64,000 nucleotides of DNA from Lactococcus paracarnosus (GTDB lineage: Bacteria; Bacillota; Bacilli; Lactobacillales; Streptococcaceae). Made by a program: the position numbers and the translations under genes. The stretch spans positions 1,426,001-1,490,000 of the forward strand of contig NZ_CP017195.1 of assembly GCF_006770285.1 (NCBI RefSeq), read 5' to 3'. The stretch's first letter is position 1. Each line of letters opens with the position of its first letter. Positions 8,695 through 17,686 of the stretch are shown here, piece after piece. The notes under the pieces were generated by a model. It did not search any database, was not told the DNA's origin, and saw only the letters and a program-made list of their open reading frames with translations.

Positions 8695-9423
8695 TTATAT
8701 CTCTCCTCCCATTTCATGAAGGATCAACGTTTCAGTAGGATTTGATAGACTATTTTGTATTTTACCATCACGTATAATCACTGCACGATCCGTTCTTGAT
8801 GCCATCTCAATATCATGCGTGACCATGATAACTGTTTTGCCAACTTGTGTTAATTCTCTTAACATACTGAAGACTCTTTCTCTTGAAACGGAGTCTAATG
8901 CACCTGTTGGCTCATCTGCAAAAATGATGTCGCAATCAGTTGCGAGTACTCTAGCTATTGCAACTTTCTGTTTTTCACCTCCGGAAAGAGAATCAATCCT
9001 TGATGTTGATTTTGGTTCAAAGTTAATACGCTCAAGTAATTGATCAATTTGATCCTTATCAATTTTTTTGTGGCTCAATCTTAATTGCAACGTCATATTT
9101 TCAAATACTGGTAGAGCAGAAAGTAAATTGTATTGTTGAAAAATAAAGCCAATTCTCTCTCTTCTTAATTTGGCTAGTTTTGTCGAACTTAGCTTATATA
9201 TATCTTGACTTTCTAAACTGACAGTCCCTGTTGTCGGGGTTGATAAGCCAGAAATAATATTTAGCAATGTACTTTTACCAGAACCAGATGGCCCTACTAT
9301 ACTTAAAAATTCCCCTTTGTTTATCTCAAAAGAAATGTCATCTATTAACTTTATTTTATTTTTAGAGTTGCCTAATACGATTTCTTTGCTTATATGGTTA
9401 ACACTGATAATACGATTTTTCAT
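8695..9423 (-). CDS. ABC transporter ATP-binding protein, MacB/LolD type
   Basis: A 242-residue ATPase with Walker A GPSGSGKS (44-51), Q-loop FIFQQYNLL, signature LSGGE (146-150), Walker B IIFADE (166-171) then PTGALD, and switch His in MVTHD. This pattern marks the MacB/LolD/SalX class paired with FtsX-like permeases. GAGGTGAGAG precedes the ATG. It is the first gene of a two-gene exporter unit, with the AraC-type gene behind it. Confidence 0.9.
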   Translation of the reverse strand: MKNRIISVNHISKEIVLGNSKNKIKLIDDISFEINKGEFLSIVGPSGSGKSTLLNIISGLSTPTTGTVSLESQDIYKLSSTKLAKLRRERIGFIFQQYNLLSALPVFENMTLQLRLSHKKIDKDQIDQLLERINFEPKSTSRIDSLSGGEKQKVAIARVLATDCDIIFADEPTGALDSVSRERVFSMLRELTQVGKTVIMVTHDIEMASRTDRAVIIRDGKIQNSLSNPTETLILHEMGGEI

Positions 9424-9549
9424 CTCTCACCTCTACCTATCTTTTTAAACTATTTAATCTACTTTAATTAAAACATAAATATAATTATCTTAAATCGGGC
9501 AAAAGTAGGAAGTGACAAGTTTATCCTATCAGATAAAAAATGTCATAAC

Positions 9550-9600
9550 AAAAAACGACACGCTATCATCTGGGAACTTTCTTCCTAGATGATAGCGTGT
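9550..9600 (-). terminator. Strong terminator of the feo operon
   Basis: A perfect 14-bp stem (ACACGCTATCATCT and its complement) whose loop contains a further GGAA/TTCC pairing, followed by CG and six T on the minus strand. It lies about 55 nt past the last feo gene. Confidence 0.85.
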
Positions 9601-9656
9601 AGCGTCTTTTATTTCAGACTATTCACTAATAGTGTATAACCCAATAACGTTTCAAA

Positions 9657-9791
9657 TTACTTCATTTCTCTTTTCACTGGACAGGCACAATTACAATCGT
9701 CACAGGCACCACGAGACTTGATATACTTATAAAAGGCATAGCCTGCAATGGCGATTGCAAGACCAAATATCAGCCAAGTTTGGAGATTCAT
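9657..9791 (-). CDS. FeoB-associated Cys-rich membrane peptide
   Basis: A 44-residue protein with one membrane helix (about residues 5-20) and a cytosolic tail carrying four Cys in GACDDCNCACP. Small Cys-rich proteins of this kind are common after feoB in Firmicutes and are thought to assist ferrous-iron transport. The start overlaps the feoB stop by ATGA, so it is translated with FeoB. Confidence 0.85.
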   Translation of the reverse strand: MNLQTWLIFGLAIAIAGYAFYKYIKSRGACDDCNCACPVKREMK

Positions 9792-11890
9792 ACGTTCACA
9801 CTTTCTTTAAGAGAGGCACCGACATAGGTTTGCTTCCTAAAGAGGAAGTAACAGCCGATAGCAAGCGCTATAACAGCAAGGACCGCACCAATACCGACTT
9901 GTCCAGTCGCAAACACACTGCCTAGTTGGAAGACGATAAAACTAAACATATAAGCAACGCCGCATTGGAAACCAACAGCGATAACAGTCCACTTGGCATT
10001 GCCCATCTCACGATAGATGGCACCAATTGCCGCAAAACATGGGGCACAAAGGAGGTTAAACAGGAGTAGCGTATAAGCTGACAGCTGAGTAAAGTTACTT
10101 TGCATCGCTGTTTCTAGTGCAGCACCTGGTTTGGCATGGTAGAGCACTCCCATCGTCGACACCAGAGTTTCTTTAGCCAATAAACCAGTAAAGGTCGATA
10201 CCGTCGCTTGCCAAGATGTCCAGCCGAGTGGCTCAAATACTGGCATGATGGCACGGCCGATGTCTGCTAGGATCGATTTATCTGTTTCGACAATATGTAG
10301 ATGGAAATCAAAGGTCTGTAGGAACCATAAGAGAATCGTTGTTGCTAAAATGATTGTTCCTGCGCGTTTGATGAAACTCAAGCCTTTATCAAAGGCATAT
10401 TTGAGGACATTTGACCATTTTGGTAGATGATAGTTTGGTAATTCCATGATAAATGGTGTGACCGAACCGCCTAACATCTTCGTTTTTTTCAACATGATCC
10501 CACTGATGATAATCGTCAGGATACCGACGAAATAGGCACTTGGCGCAATCAGTGAATTATTGGGAAATAGTGCGCCTGCCACCAAGGCGATAACGGGTAG
10601 TTTAGCAGAACAGGGCATGAAAGTCGTCACCATGATCGTAATCCGACGGTCGCGTTCATTTTCGATCGTGCGTGATGCCATCACGCCGGGAATACCACAG
10701 CCTGTCGCGATCAGCATTGGGATAAATGATTTACCTGATAGGCCGAACCGACGGAAAATACGGTCCATGACAAAGGCAACCCGACTCATATAACCTGAGT
10801 CTTCTAAAATCCCCAAACAAATAAAGAGGACAAAAATCTGTGGAATAAAGCCGAGTACCGACCCGACACCAGCGACAATCCCATCCAGAATTAAGCCTTG
10901 ACCGATCGGTGCGATATGTAGAAAATCAAGTGCCTTCTGTGCAAAGTTAGGTACAAGTTCACCAAACAAAACATCATTAACCCAGTTCGTTCCCCCGATG
11001 CCGACTGTCTGAATACTGATATAGTAGACAGCCCACATGACAAAGAGAAAGAAAGGTAAGCCAAAGATACGTGAGGTAACAAAACTGTCTATCTTATCTG
11101 AAATATTGAGCCGGACACCTTGTGTCTTGCTCTCAACCATGGCAACCATGGTTGTTAGATATTGGTAACGTTCGTTAACAACAATACTTTGGCGATCATC
11201 CAAGAAGATTTTCTCTGCGATGGTTACGATTTCACTTACTTCTGCCGCTTGTGCTGGTGTTAACTTAGCCAGTTCAATCATTTCAGCATCATTTTCAAAT
11301 AATTTAATGAGCGTAAAGCGATTCTCTATCGTCGTAGCCCCTGAAACTTCAGCTATCGTCGCTTCAAATCGTTCATCATAACTCAGCACGACATCAGGTG
11401 TGATGGCTTTCTTACTGGCCGCAATTAAGGCATCAAACCCCTTATTTTTAAGGGCTGAAATATTAATAACGGGCACACCTAGGGCATAAGATAGTTTTTC
11501 GGTATCGATAAAAATGTTATTTCTAACTAGTAAATCGGTCATATTTAAGGCCAATACAACAGGTTTACCGATTTCAATCAACTGAGTTGTCAGATAGAGA
11601 TTGCGCTCGATATTGGTCGCATCTACGATATTAATCACAACATCATAATCATCAGATAAGAGGTAATCACGTGTGACTTTTTCTTCAGGCGTGAAAGGGG
11701 ATAGGGAGTAAATACCGGGTAAATCTTGAATGGCAATCGACTTATCCTTCGTATACTTACCCGACTTACGCTCTACTGTTACCCCAGGCCAGTTACCGAC
11801 ATATTGCGTTGAACCAGTCAAAATATTAAAGGTCGAGGTCTTACCAGAATTGGGATTGCCGACCAAGGCAAATCGTTTGTTGTCAGTCAT
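9788..11890 (-). CDS. feoB: Ferrous iron transport protein B
   Basis: A 700-residue FeoB. The N-terminal G domain has G1 GNPNSGKT (11-18), switch G3 DLPG (56-59) and G4 NMTD (116-119). The membrane part carries two gate-like repeats (GFIPQIFVLFICLGILEDSGYMSR and a second half with CAPCFAAIGAIYREMG), as is usual for this Fe2+ importer. Length is normal. The start overlaps the feoA gene by 8 nt, and the Cys-rich peptide gene follows with an ATGA overlap. Confidence 0.97.
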   Translation of the reverse strand: MTDNKRFALVGNPNSGKTSTFNILTGSTQYVGNWPGVTVERKSGKYTKDKSIAIQDLPGIYSLSPFTPEEKVTRDYLLSDDYDVVINIVDATNIERNLYLTTQLIEIGKPVVLALNMTDLLVRNNIFIDTEKLSYALGVPVINISALKNKGFDALIAASKKAITPDVVLSYDERFEATIAEVSGATTIENRFTLIKLFENDAEMIELAKLTPAQAAEVSEIVTIAEKIFLDDRQSIVVNERYQYLTTMVAMVESKTQGVRLNISDKIDSFVTSRIFGLPFFLFVMWAVYYISIQTVGIGGTNWVNDVLFGELVPNFAQKALDFLHIAPIGQGLILDGIVAGVGSVLGFIPQIFVLFICLGILEDSGYMSRVAFVMDRIFRRFGLSGKSFIPMLIATGCGIPGVMASRTIENERDRRITIMVTTFMPCSAKLPVIALVAGALFPNNSLIAPSAYFVGILTIIISGIMLKKTKMLGGSVTPFIMELPNYHLPKWSNVLKYAFDKGLSFIKRAGTIILATTILLWFLQTFDFHLHIVETDKSILADIGRAIMPVFEPLGWTSWQATVSTFTGLLAKETLVSTMGVLYHAKPGAALETAMQSNFTQLSAYTLLLFNLLCAPCFAAIGAIYREMGNAKWTVIAVGFQCGVAYMFSFIVFQLGSVFATGQVGIGAVLAVIALAIGCYFLFRKQTYVGASLKESVNV

Positions 11891-12377
11891 TCTCTAGTAC
11901 ACTCACTTCTACTTTTTCTGCTTCACTTTTACGCAAGGTGAGCTCATACCCTCTCACATGTAACTCCATCGGATCACCAAATGGCGCTACTTTTCTGACA
12001 TAGATACGCGTACCACGCGTAACCCCCATATCTAGGAGACGACGTTTCACTGCATGATCTGATGCATCTGACAAATTATCTGTTGTTATGCCTAAAACTA
12101 GAGCAGTTTGACCAGGTTTTATGGTCGATAACTTAGCAAAATGTTCATTCCCAATCATCTCTTTTGATAAATCGATATTAGCTAAGATCGTGTTGTCTAA
12201 GGCAATACGTGAATTATGAATCAGAATGACTCCATTACTTTTATCCCGATTCATCAAAGCTACTCGTGCATTCTTCACAAAGCCTAAGTTCTGCAAATGT
12301 TTTTTCGTATCGAGATCGCCATGTATTTGAGAAACAAAATAAGTTTGTTTTAATTGACAAGTATTTAATGTGATCAT
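11883..12377 (-). CDS. feoA: FeoA-like protein with two tandem FeoA domains
   Basis: A 164-residue protein, about twice the usual FeoA length. It holds two SH3-like FeoA units: residues about 1-75 (HLQNLGFVKNARVALMNRD) and about 82-160 (RRLLDMGVTRGTRIYVRKVAPFGDPMELHVRGYELTLR). FeoA is a small cytosolic partner needed for FeoB function. The second unit keeps the classical GDP..V..RGY..LR pattern; the first is degenerate. It is the first gene of the operon and overlaps feoB by 8 nt. Confidence 0.9.
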   Translation of the reverse strand: MITLNTCQLKQTYFVSQIHGDLDTKKHLQNLGFVKNARVALMNRDKSNGVILIHNSRIALDNTILANIDLSKEMIGNEHFAKLSTIKPGQTALVLGITTDNLSDASDHAVKRRLLDMGVTRGTRIYVRKVAPFGDPMELHVRGYELTLRKSEAEKVEVSVLEND

Positions 12378-12656
12378 TTCTATTTTATGAGGTTAATCGC
12401 TGGTCTCGGATTATTCCTCATTCCTTTCAAATTTGAGTGCATAACAAATGATAATAGAAAATTCAATTAACTTGTTTACAAATTTATTATAGCATAAAAA
12501 AGTAAAAGATGTTAGACAAATAAAGAAAAATATTTTAGTCACTTTTGGACAAAGCAGTTTGCCAATTTTAACTGGGTTAATATCCTCAAAGTTATACCTA
12601 GCAAGCAGTTAGTATGATATGTTTAACGACTCTTTCTAACCTAAAACTTGACAAAC
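12378..12656. other. Leader region of the feo operon
   Basis: The gap between the feo and rplT units (to about 12700 with the terminator) contains the extended -10 at 12486-12494 and an AT-rich stretch (ATGATAATAG) that resembles only half a Fur box. No gene was seen. Confidence 0.4.
12486..12494 (-). promoter_or_regulatory. feoA: Extended -10 promoter of the feo operon
   Basis: TGC-TATAAT on the minus strand is an extended -10 without a good -35. It would give a leader of about 100 nt before feoA. Confidence 0.5.
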
Positions 12657-12689
12657 AAAAAAAGCGACTCAAATGAGTCAGCTTTTTTT
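12657..12689 (-). terminator. Terminator of the infC-rpmI-rplT operon
   Basis: A hairpin with GACTC/GAGTC core and flanking A7/T7 tracts lies just after rplT. It is symmetrical enough to work on either strand. Confidence 0.85.
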
Positions 12690-12700
12690 AAGTTTAAGTC

Positions 12701-13060
12701 TTATTTGCTTAATGCTTTTTTAGAAGCTTCAGCTAATGCTGCGAAAGCTGCTGCATCAGTAACAGCAAGATCAGCTAAAATCTTACGGTTAACTTCGATC
12801 TCAGCTAATTTCAAACCGTGCATCATTTTAGAATATGACAAACCATTGATACGCGCTGCTGCATTGATACGTGCAATCCATAATTTACGGAAGTCACGTT
12901 TCTTTTGACGACGGTCACGGAATGCATAGTTATATGAATTCATTACTTGTTCTTTGGCAGTACGGAACAAAGTATGTTTTGCTCCGTAATAACCTTTCGC
13001 AAGTTTCAGTACACGTTTACGACGTTTGCGGCTTACAACGCCACCTTTAACACGAGCCAT
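12701..13060 (-). CDS. rplT: Large ribosomal subunit protein bL20
   Basis: A 119-residue basic protein with the L20 signature ([19 protein letters not shown] and [23 protein letters not shown]). L20 binds 23S rRNA early in 50S assembly and, in Firmicutes, represses its own operon by binding the infC leader. AAGGAG lies upstream of the ATG. It is the last gene of infC-rpmI-rplT. Confidence 0.98.
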   Translation of the reverse strand: MARVKGGVVSRKRRKRVLKLAKGYYGAKHTLFRTAKEQVMNSYNYAFRDRRQKKRDFRKLWIARINAAARINGLSYSKMMHGLKLAEIEVNRKILADLAVTDAAAFAALAEASKKALSK

Positions 13061-13120
13061 TTATAGTTCTCCTTATTTATATCTTAGTTTAATGTAGTCT
13101 ATGCTTGATTTAGTGCTCTA

Positions 13121-13321
13121 TTATTTAAGAGAGTAAACCATTTTACGGATACGTTTGTAGTCACCAGTTGATACCATACCAGCTTTACGAAGATGACGAC
13201 GTTGTTTCTTAGTTTTCCCGTGGAAACGGTGGCTTGTATAGGCTTTAAAACGTTTAAGTCCTCCAGAACCAGTACGTTTAAAACGTTTTGCTGAAGCGCG
13301 GTGTGATTTTTGTTTTGGCAT
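13121..13321 (-). CDS. rpmI: Large ribosomal subunit protein bL35
   Basis: A 66-residue protein, [18 protein letters not shown]..., the normal L35 length. The ATG is preferred over a TTG two codons earlier because it gives the family N-terminus and lies 9 nt from AGGAG. It is the middle gene of infC-rpmI-rplT. Confidence 0.97.
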   Translation of the reverse strand: MPKQKSHRASAKRFKRTGSGGLKRFKAYTSHRFHGKTKKQRRHLRKAGMVSTGDYKRIRKMVYSLK

Positions 13322-13353
13322 TTTCAAATCTCCTCTAATAGTTTAGGTAGTAA

Positions 13354-13875
13354 TTATTTTTTCTTTTCGCCTGGTGCCAATTGCATAAACATTTGGCGGC
13401 CATCCATCTTAGCACGTTGTTCAACGTGGGCGATGTCCTGGGTTGCGATAACGAAATCATCCAAGACTTTTTGACCAACTTCTTTATGGGTAATCATCCG
13501 ACCTTTAAAGCGGATAGATACTTTAACTTTGTTTCCTTTTTCAAGGAATTTACTTGCTTGACGCAATTTTGTATCAAAGTCATTTTGGTCAATAACTGGA
13601 GACAAGCGAACTTCTTTGACTGTCACAACAGTCTGATTTTTCTTTTGTTCTTTCAGTTTTTTCTTTTGCTCAAATTTGAATTTTGTAAAATCCATGATTT
13701 TGGCAACAGGCGGTGTTGCTTGTGCTGAAATCAACACCAAGTCCATATCTAAATCCATGGCTTGACTAAGCGCATCACGTGTCAGTGTAATACCGAGTTG
13801 ATCGCCATCTGCAGAGATGAGACGGACTTCGTTTGCACGAATCGCCTGATTCATTGTTACTCTTTCTCTTGCTAT
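13354..13875 (-). CDS. infC: Translation initiation factor IF-3, likely AUA start
   Basis: IF-3 controls start-codon choice and keeps ribosomal subunits apart. The N-domain ([18 protein letters not shown]) and C-domain ([28 protein letters not shown]) are intact. The longest frame begins at an ATG at 13929, but that ATG abuts the T tract of the attenuator and has no ribosome site. A strong AAGGAG lies 7 nt before an ATA codon at 13875 (4 nt before an ATC), giving 173 residues, the usual IF-3 length. Rare start codons let IF-3 control its own synthesis in other bacteria. The exact codon (ATA or ATC) is inferred. Confidence 0.9.
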   Translation of the reverse strand: MARERVTMNQAIRANEVRLISADGDQLGITLTRDALSQAMDLDMDLVLISAQATPPVAKIMDFTKFKFEQKKKLKEQKKNQTVVTVKEVRLSPVIDQNDFDTKLRQASKFLEKGNKVKVSIRFKGRMITHKEVGQKVLDDFVIATQDIAHVEQRAKMDGRQMFMQLAPGEKKK

Positions 13876-13929
13876 GATTGTTCTCCTTACTGTGAATGTT
13901 CTGCTGACTAACTGAGCCAGCTTCTTCAT

Positions 13930-14060
13930 TGAAAAACAAAACGGACTTTCCGTAGAAAGCCCGCTATAAATGAACTCTGAAACCAGAGAATAAATTCATT
14001 TTGATGCCAAGTAGCTTACGCAATATTGGCGAGAAAGCGGGGGGCTTTCTGCTTTTCAAC
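13930..14060 (-). promoter_or_regulatory. infC: L20-type ribosomal protein leader with attenuator
   Basis: The transcribed leader holds AGAAAGCCC (minus strand, in the segment with the C run) that can pair with GGGCTTTCT of the terminator, giving two exclusive folds, plus further hairpins between. This is the arrangement expected of the L20 leader, in which excess L20 favours termination. The class assignment is by context and pairing, not covariance search. Confidence 0.7.
13931..13963 (-). terminator. Attenuator terminator in the infC leader
   Basis: Stem CGGGCTTTC / GAAAGTCCG closed by a TACG tetraloop and followed by TTTTGTTTTT on the minus strand, 55 nt before the proposed infC start. 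Confidence 0.85.
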
Positions 14061-14066
14061 TTCTCT

Positions 14067-14095
14067 AGTATATCAAGGTTTGATGTTAATGTCAA
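14067..14095 (-). promoter_or_regulatory. infC: Promoter of infC-rpmI-rplT
   Basis: TTGACA, 17 nt, TATACT on the minus strand, a near-consensus vegetative promoter placed before the leader. Confidence 0.85.
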
Positions 14096-14104
14096 CATAA
14101 AATG

Positions 14105-14145
14105 TTGATTAATCTGAATAAATGATTTTATTCGTTGTTAATCAA
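14105..14145. terminator. AT-rich inverted repeat after the OsmC-like gene
   Basis: Nested arms TTGATTAA/TTAATCAA and GAATAAA/TTTATTC form a hairpin between the OsmC-like gene and the infC promoter. It lacks a clear T tract, so its role as a terminator is uncertain. Confidence 0.35.
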
Positions 14146-14181
14146 TTACTTTGCTAGCTTATTTACATTGTATAAAGCTGA

Positions 14182-14562
14182 TTAATCGACAAAGCTAACG
14201 GTCTCCTCAACCACTACAGATGAATCTAGGGTTTGGATGACGGGACAGTTGGGTGCGATGAGGCGTAGTGCCCGGCTAACTTTCTTCTGATCTGCTGCTG
14301 CTACTTTCATCTCAAAGTTGATCGTAATCTCACTGACAGGTTGTGCTTTTTTATCAGCATCTCGTTCATAGCTTACCGTCGCATCTACCAACTCAAAGTC
14401 AATCCCTGAATTCTCTAAAATCTTTTTGTAGACATAGATACTACATGCTGCGACTGATGCCACCAAAGCTTCTACTGGAGAATAGCCAATCGTTTGCTTT
14501 AAGTGCCAGTTACCTGCTGGGTGTACTAATTCAACACCGTTTTCTCCTAATACCAACTTCAT
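14182..14562 (-). CDS. OsmC/Ohr-family protein
   Basis: A 126-residue protein of OsmC size with the two conserved Cys in VAACSIYVYKKI (about 41) and LIAPNCPVIQTL (about 105). In the family these form a thiol peroxidase site that reduces organic hydroperoxides. The first strand (MKLVLGENGVEL) is shorter than in OsmC itself, as in the YhfA-like branch. It is a single gene between mnmG and the infC promoter. Confidence 0.85.
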   Translation of the reverse strand: MKLVLGENGVELVHPAGNWHLKQTIGYSPVEALVASVAACSIYVYKKILENSGIDFELVDATVSYERDADKKAQPVSEITINFEMKVAAADQKKVSRALRLIAPNCPVIQTLDSSVVVEETVSFVD

Positions 14563-14688
14563 CGATAGGTCTCCATTCTAACTGGCGAGTTACCCAAAAG
14601 TAGCTCGCTATGATTATCATATGCGCTACCTTAGTTTTACCAAGTAATGGGACGGCTTGTCAAGAAGAAGGCTTAGAGATATGATGCC

Positions 14689-16560
14689 TTATCTGCCCTC
14701 CAAGTAAATCATCAGAATACTGATGTCAGCTGGATTGACCCCTGAGATACGACTGGCTTGACCAATCGTTTCTGGATTAATCTTCTTGAATTTTTGACGT
14801 GCCTCTGTCGCAATACTGTCCAAGGCATCCCAATCGATATTTTTAGGAATGCGTTTCGCTTCTAATCGGTGCATTTTCGCCACTTGATCCTGTGCTTTTT
14901 TGATGTAACCTTCGTACTTAATTTCAGTTTCGATCAACTCGATAATTTTTGAGTCAAGAACTTCTGCTGATTGCCCAATAAAGTCATTCGCGATGGCATA
15001 CGTGATTTCTTGACGACGCATAAACTCAGCTGCAGTCAAGGCATCCGTAAGTGGTTTAAAGCCTAATGCCTCAATCTTAGCATTTGTTTCAGCAATCGGC
15101 TTAAGTTTATTTTTCTTAAGGCGGAGCATCTCATTTTCATATTGATATTTTTTAATATCAAATACTTGCCAGCGATGATCATCGACTAGGCCAACTTCAC
15201 GACCAAGTGGTGTTAACCTCATGTCAGCATTATCGTGACGCAAGATCAACCGATATTCTGCACGGCTGGTTAATAACCGGTAAGGTTCAATCGTTCCTTT
15301 AGTAACCAAGTCATCGATCATAACACCGATGTAAGCATCTGAGCGTTTGAGGATAAACTCAGGCTTGTCTTGTGCTTTGAGGGCTGCATTCATCCCTGCA
15401 ATCAAGCCTTGACCTGCTGCTTCTTCATAGCCTGACGTCCCATTGGTTTGTCCTGCTGTAAATAAGCCTGAAATCAGTTTTGTTTCAAGCGTCGGACGGA
15501 GTTGATGCGGTAAGACAACATCATATTCGATGGCATAGCCTGGACGCATCATCTCTGCATTTTCCAAACCTGGAATTGATTTTAAAATGTCGAACTGCAC
15601 ATCTTCTGGCATAGAAGTTGATAAGCCTTGCACATAGACTTCTTCTGTATCCCGACCTTCAGGTTCTAAGAATAATTGGTGACGCGGTTTGTCAGCGAAA
15701 CGCACGATTTTATCTTCTATAGAAGGACAATAACGTGGGCCCACACCTTTTACCATACCTGAGAACATCGGTGCACGGTGGAGATTATCGTGAATGATGG
15801 CATGCGTGGCATTCTTGGTATAAGTCAACCAACACGGGATTTGATCCGTCAAGTAGTCTGCATCTTTAGATAGAAAGCTAAAATGATTTGGCTTGTCATC
15901 ACCAGGTTGTATCTCAGTCTTGCTGTAGTCGATGGTACTCGACTTAACACGTGGAGGTGTACCTGTTTTAAAACGACCAATTTCAAAGCCTAAATCACGG
16001 AGATTATCTGCCAGACCAATAGACGCTAATGAATTATTGGGCCCTGATGAATACTTCAATTCGCCGATGATAATCTCACCACGAAGGGCTGTTCCTGTTG
16101 TGATGACGACTGATTTTGCCGAATAGATCGTACCAGTCGATGTTCTAATCCCTGTGATTTTATCGTCTTCAACCAAAATTTCATCGACAACAGCCTGACG
16201 TAAAGTCAGGTTCTCAGTTTCCTCGATCGTTTTTTTCATCTCACGCGCATATAAATCTTTGTCTGCTTGTGCACGAAGGGCACGAACAGCTGGCCCCTTA
16301 CCCGTGTTGAGCATTTTCATCTGGATATAGGTCTTATCGATATTACGACCCATCTCACCACCAAGGGCATCGATTTCACGAACGACAATCCCCTTAGCAG
16401 ACCCACCAACTGATGGATTACATGGCATAAAGGCCACCATATTTAAATTAATCGTGACCAGTAAGGTCTTACTGCCCATACGCGCGGAAGCAAGCGCTGC
16501 TTCACTTCCTGCATGACCTGCACCAACCACGATGACATCAAAATTTTCTTGAATTTGCAT
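14689..16560 (-). CDS. mnmG: tRNA uridine-5-carboxymethylaminomethyl modification enzyme MnmG
   Basis: A 623-residue MnmG (GidA). With MnmE it modifies the wobble U34 of tRNAs that read NNA/NNG codons. Visible motifs are the FAD-binding [10 protein letters not shown] (12-21), [13 protein letters not shown] (45-57), FKTGTPPRV, and the C-terminal [15 protein letters not shown] lies upstream of the ATG. A hairpin followed by T6 lies about 25 nt before the start and may attenuate its transcription. Confidence 0.98.
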   Translation of the reverse strand: MQIQENFDVIVVGAGHAGSEAALASARMGSKTLLVTINLNMVAFMPCNPSVGGSAKGIVVREIDALGGEMGRNIDKTYIQMKMLNTGKGPAVRALRAQADKDLYAREMKKTIEETENLTLRQAVVDEILVEDDKITGIRTSTGTIYSAKSVVITTGTALRGEIIIGELKYSSGPNNSLASIGLADNLRDLGFEIGRFKTGTPPRVKSSTIDYSKTEIQPGDDKPNHFSFLSKDADYLTDQIPCWLTYTKNATHAIIHDNLHRAPMFSGMVKGVGPRYCPSIEDKIVRFADKPRHQLFLEPEGRDTEEVYVQGLSTSMPEDVQFDILKSIPGLENAEMMRPGYAIEYDVVLPHQLRPTLETKLISGLFTAGQTNGTSGYEEAAGQGLIAGMNAALKAQDKPEFILKRSDAYIGVMIDDLVTKGTIEPYRLLTSRAEYRLILRHDNADMRLTPLGREVGLVDDHRWQVFDIKKYQYENEMLRLKKNKLKPIAETNAKIEALGFKPLTDALTAAEFMRRQEITYAIANDFIGQSAEVLDSKIIELIETEIKYEGYIKKAQDQVAKMHRLEAKRIPKNIDWDALDSIATEARQKFKKINPETIGQASRISGVNPADISILMIYLEGR

Positions 16561-16584
16561 TATTTCCTCTATTTCATTCCAAAC

Positions 16585-16633
16585 AAAAAATCAAGCACGC
16601 GAAAAATAGTTGCCTATTTTTCTTGGTACTTGA
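16585..16633 (-). terminator. Terminator or attenuator between yehS and mnmG
   Basis: Nested arms TCAAG(C/T)AC and GAAAAATAG form a long hairpin followed by TTTTTT on the minus strand. It ends 24 nt before the mnmG start, with a TATAAT upstream at 16646-16651 but none after it. Confidence 0.7.
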
Positions 16634-16681
16634 CTACCTTGAATTATTATAAATCTAGTTTAGCAAAAATATGGCTGTCGG

Positions 16682-17197
16682 TCAAGATTTTCTATCTGAT
16701 ACATTGCCCTTACCACGGTACTCCAAAGCCATTCCCTTTAGTAGGTTACGTAAGATTTGATCCCCAACTGGTTTATAGTTTCTATGATCTTTATTTCGCA
16801 AAATAGCTGATAATTCACTGCTAGAAACTGTTTTACCAGCCTGTGCCAAAAAGTCTTGCAGATGATCCGTCGTATAGGTCATGGCAATCTTTAGTTTCTT
16901 GATGGTCACATTATTAATCAGGGCATCACTTATCATGTCAAAAGTTGCTGGCAATGCCTGCCCATCCTTATCGACTTTGACACCACGCTGGCTAATGATA
17001 AAGCCATTCAAAAAGCGCTCTAGATTTTCGCGCGATATAGCTTGATCTCGCTCAGTATCTAGGTCTTGTTTTTTCATGATCAGGCGCAGCTCGTCCAAGC
17101 TAAGTGTTAGCCCACCTAAGTCAAAAATATGTAGCATATCGCTATCTTTGATGTCAAAGGTATAGCGTAACCGGATTAAAATATCATTATTATTCAT
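16682..17197 (-). CDS. YehS-like protein (DUF1456)
   Basis: About 171 residues from the ATG that starts MNNNDILIRLRYTFDI. Two similar halves, each with a DNDILRRLRYAL-like and LSxxELxxIx-like segment, mark the DUF1456/YehS family of unknown function. The C-terminus is basic. An extended -10 (TGTTATAAT) lies only 6 nt before the ATG, so the transcript may be leaderless. Confidence 0.85.
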   Translation of the reverse strand: MNNNDILIRLRYTFDIKDSDMLHIFDLGGLTLSLDELRLIMKKQDLDTERDQAISRENLERFLNGFIISQRGVKVDKDGQALPATFDMISDALINNVTIKKLKIAMTYTTDHLQDFLAQAGKTVSSSELSAILRNKDHRNYKPVGDQILRNLLKGMALEYRGKGNVSDRKS

Positions 17198-17273
17198 ACC
17201 TTGATTATAACACACATGTATCTTCTATGATACGCTATACCCTCTATTTGCTAGGTTATCAAAGGAGACGCCC

Positions 17274-17686
17274 TTATGATACGTTATACTGTGAATATGA
17301 GCGATCAAACAATAACTCATTTCTAAATTTCCCTTCAAAAAAAGAAGTAAAGACTTGTAAATTATCTTTCTCAATAATTGGCATTATATATGGTTTATCT
17401 GACATTTCTTCTAGTAGTTTAATTTCGTTATTTACACCTGTATTAGACATATCTATTTTTTCTAAATATGTTTCTGCACATATACACAAGATAAATCTTG
17501 AAGAACTTATCCCGTTAGCCATATATTCATTTAATTTCGTTCCTGGGCGATTTTCAAAAGTATCCAATAAAACATCAAAATCCCACTTTTAAAGATATAC
17601 TCCTAACCCTCTAGTAAATGATTCTATTTTTTTATCACTGGACTTTTTCTTTTCTCAGGCATACGAAATAAAAATTGTTTTTTCAT
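17274..17686 (-). pseudogene. Decayed TIR/SEFIR-domain gene
   Basis: Read in one frame this encodes KTIFISYA, a stop, EKKKSSDKKIES, then GLGVYL, a stop, then KWDFDVLLDTFENRPGTK and FILCICAETYLEKIDMSNTG, which is the box pattern of a SEFIR/TIR domain. The opening ATG (AAGGGG upstream) is out of frame by one A in a run of six. Three lesions are visible: a lost A, TGG to TGA after ISYA, and a TAA before KWDF. The last 97 codons remain open. The gene stops at 17274, so any C-terminal effector region is missing. TIR/SEFIR proteins often act in phage defence. Confidence 0.7.

Noticed and set aside
12430..12480. Possible Fur box in the feo leader
   Set aside because: Only one half (ATGATAAT) fits; the second half does not match the 7-1-7 consensus.
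17227..17592. 121-codon plus-strand frame, and a 16-codon frame from 17276 with an AAGGAG site
   Set aside because: Both run antisense to the TIR/SEFIR remnant, whose protein pattern is clear. The products match nothing; the short one may be the stump of a lost gene but cannot be supported.
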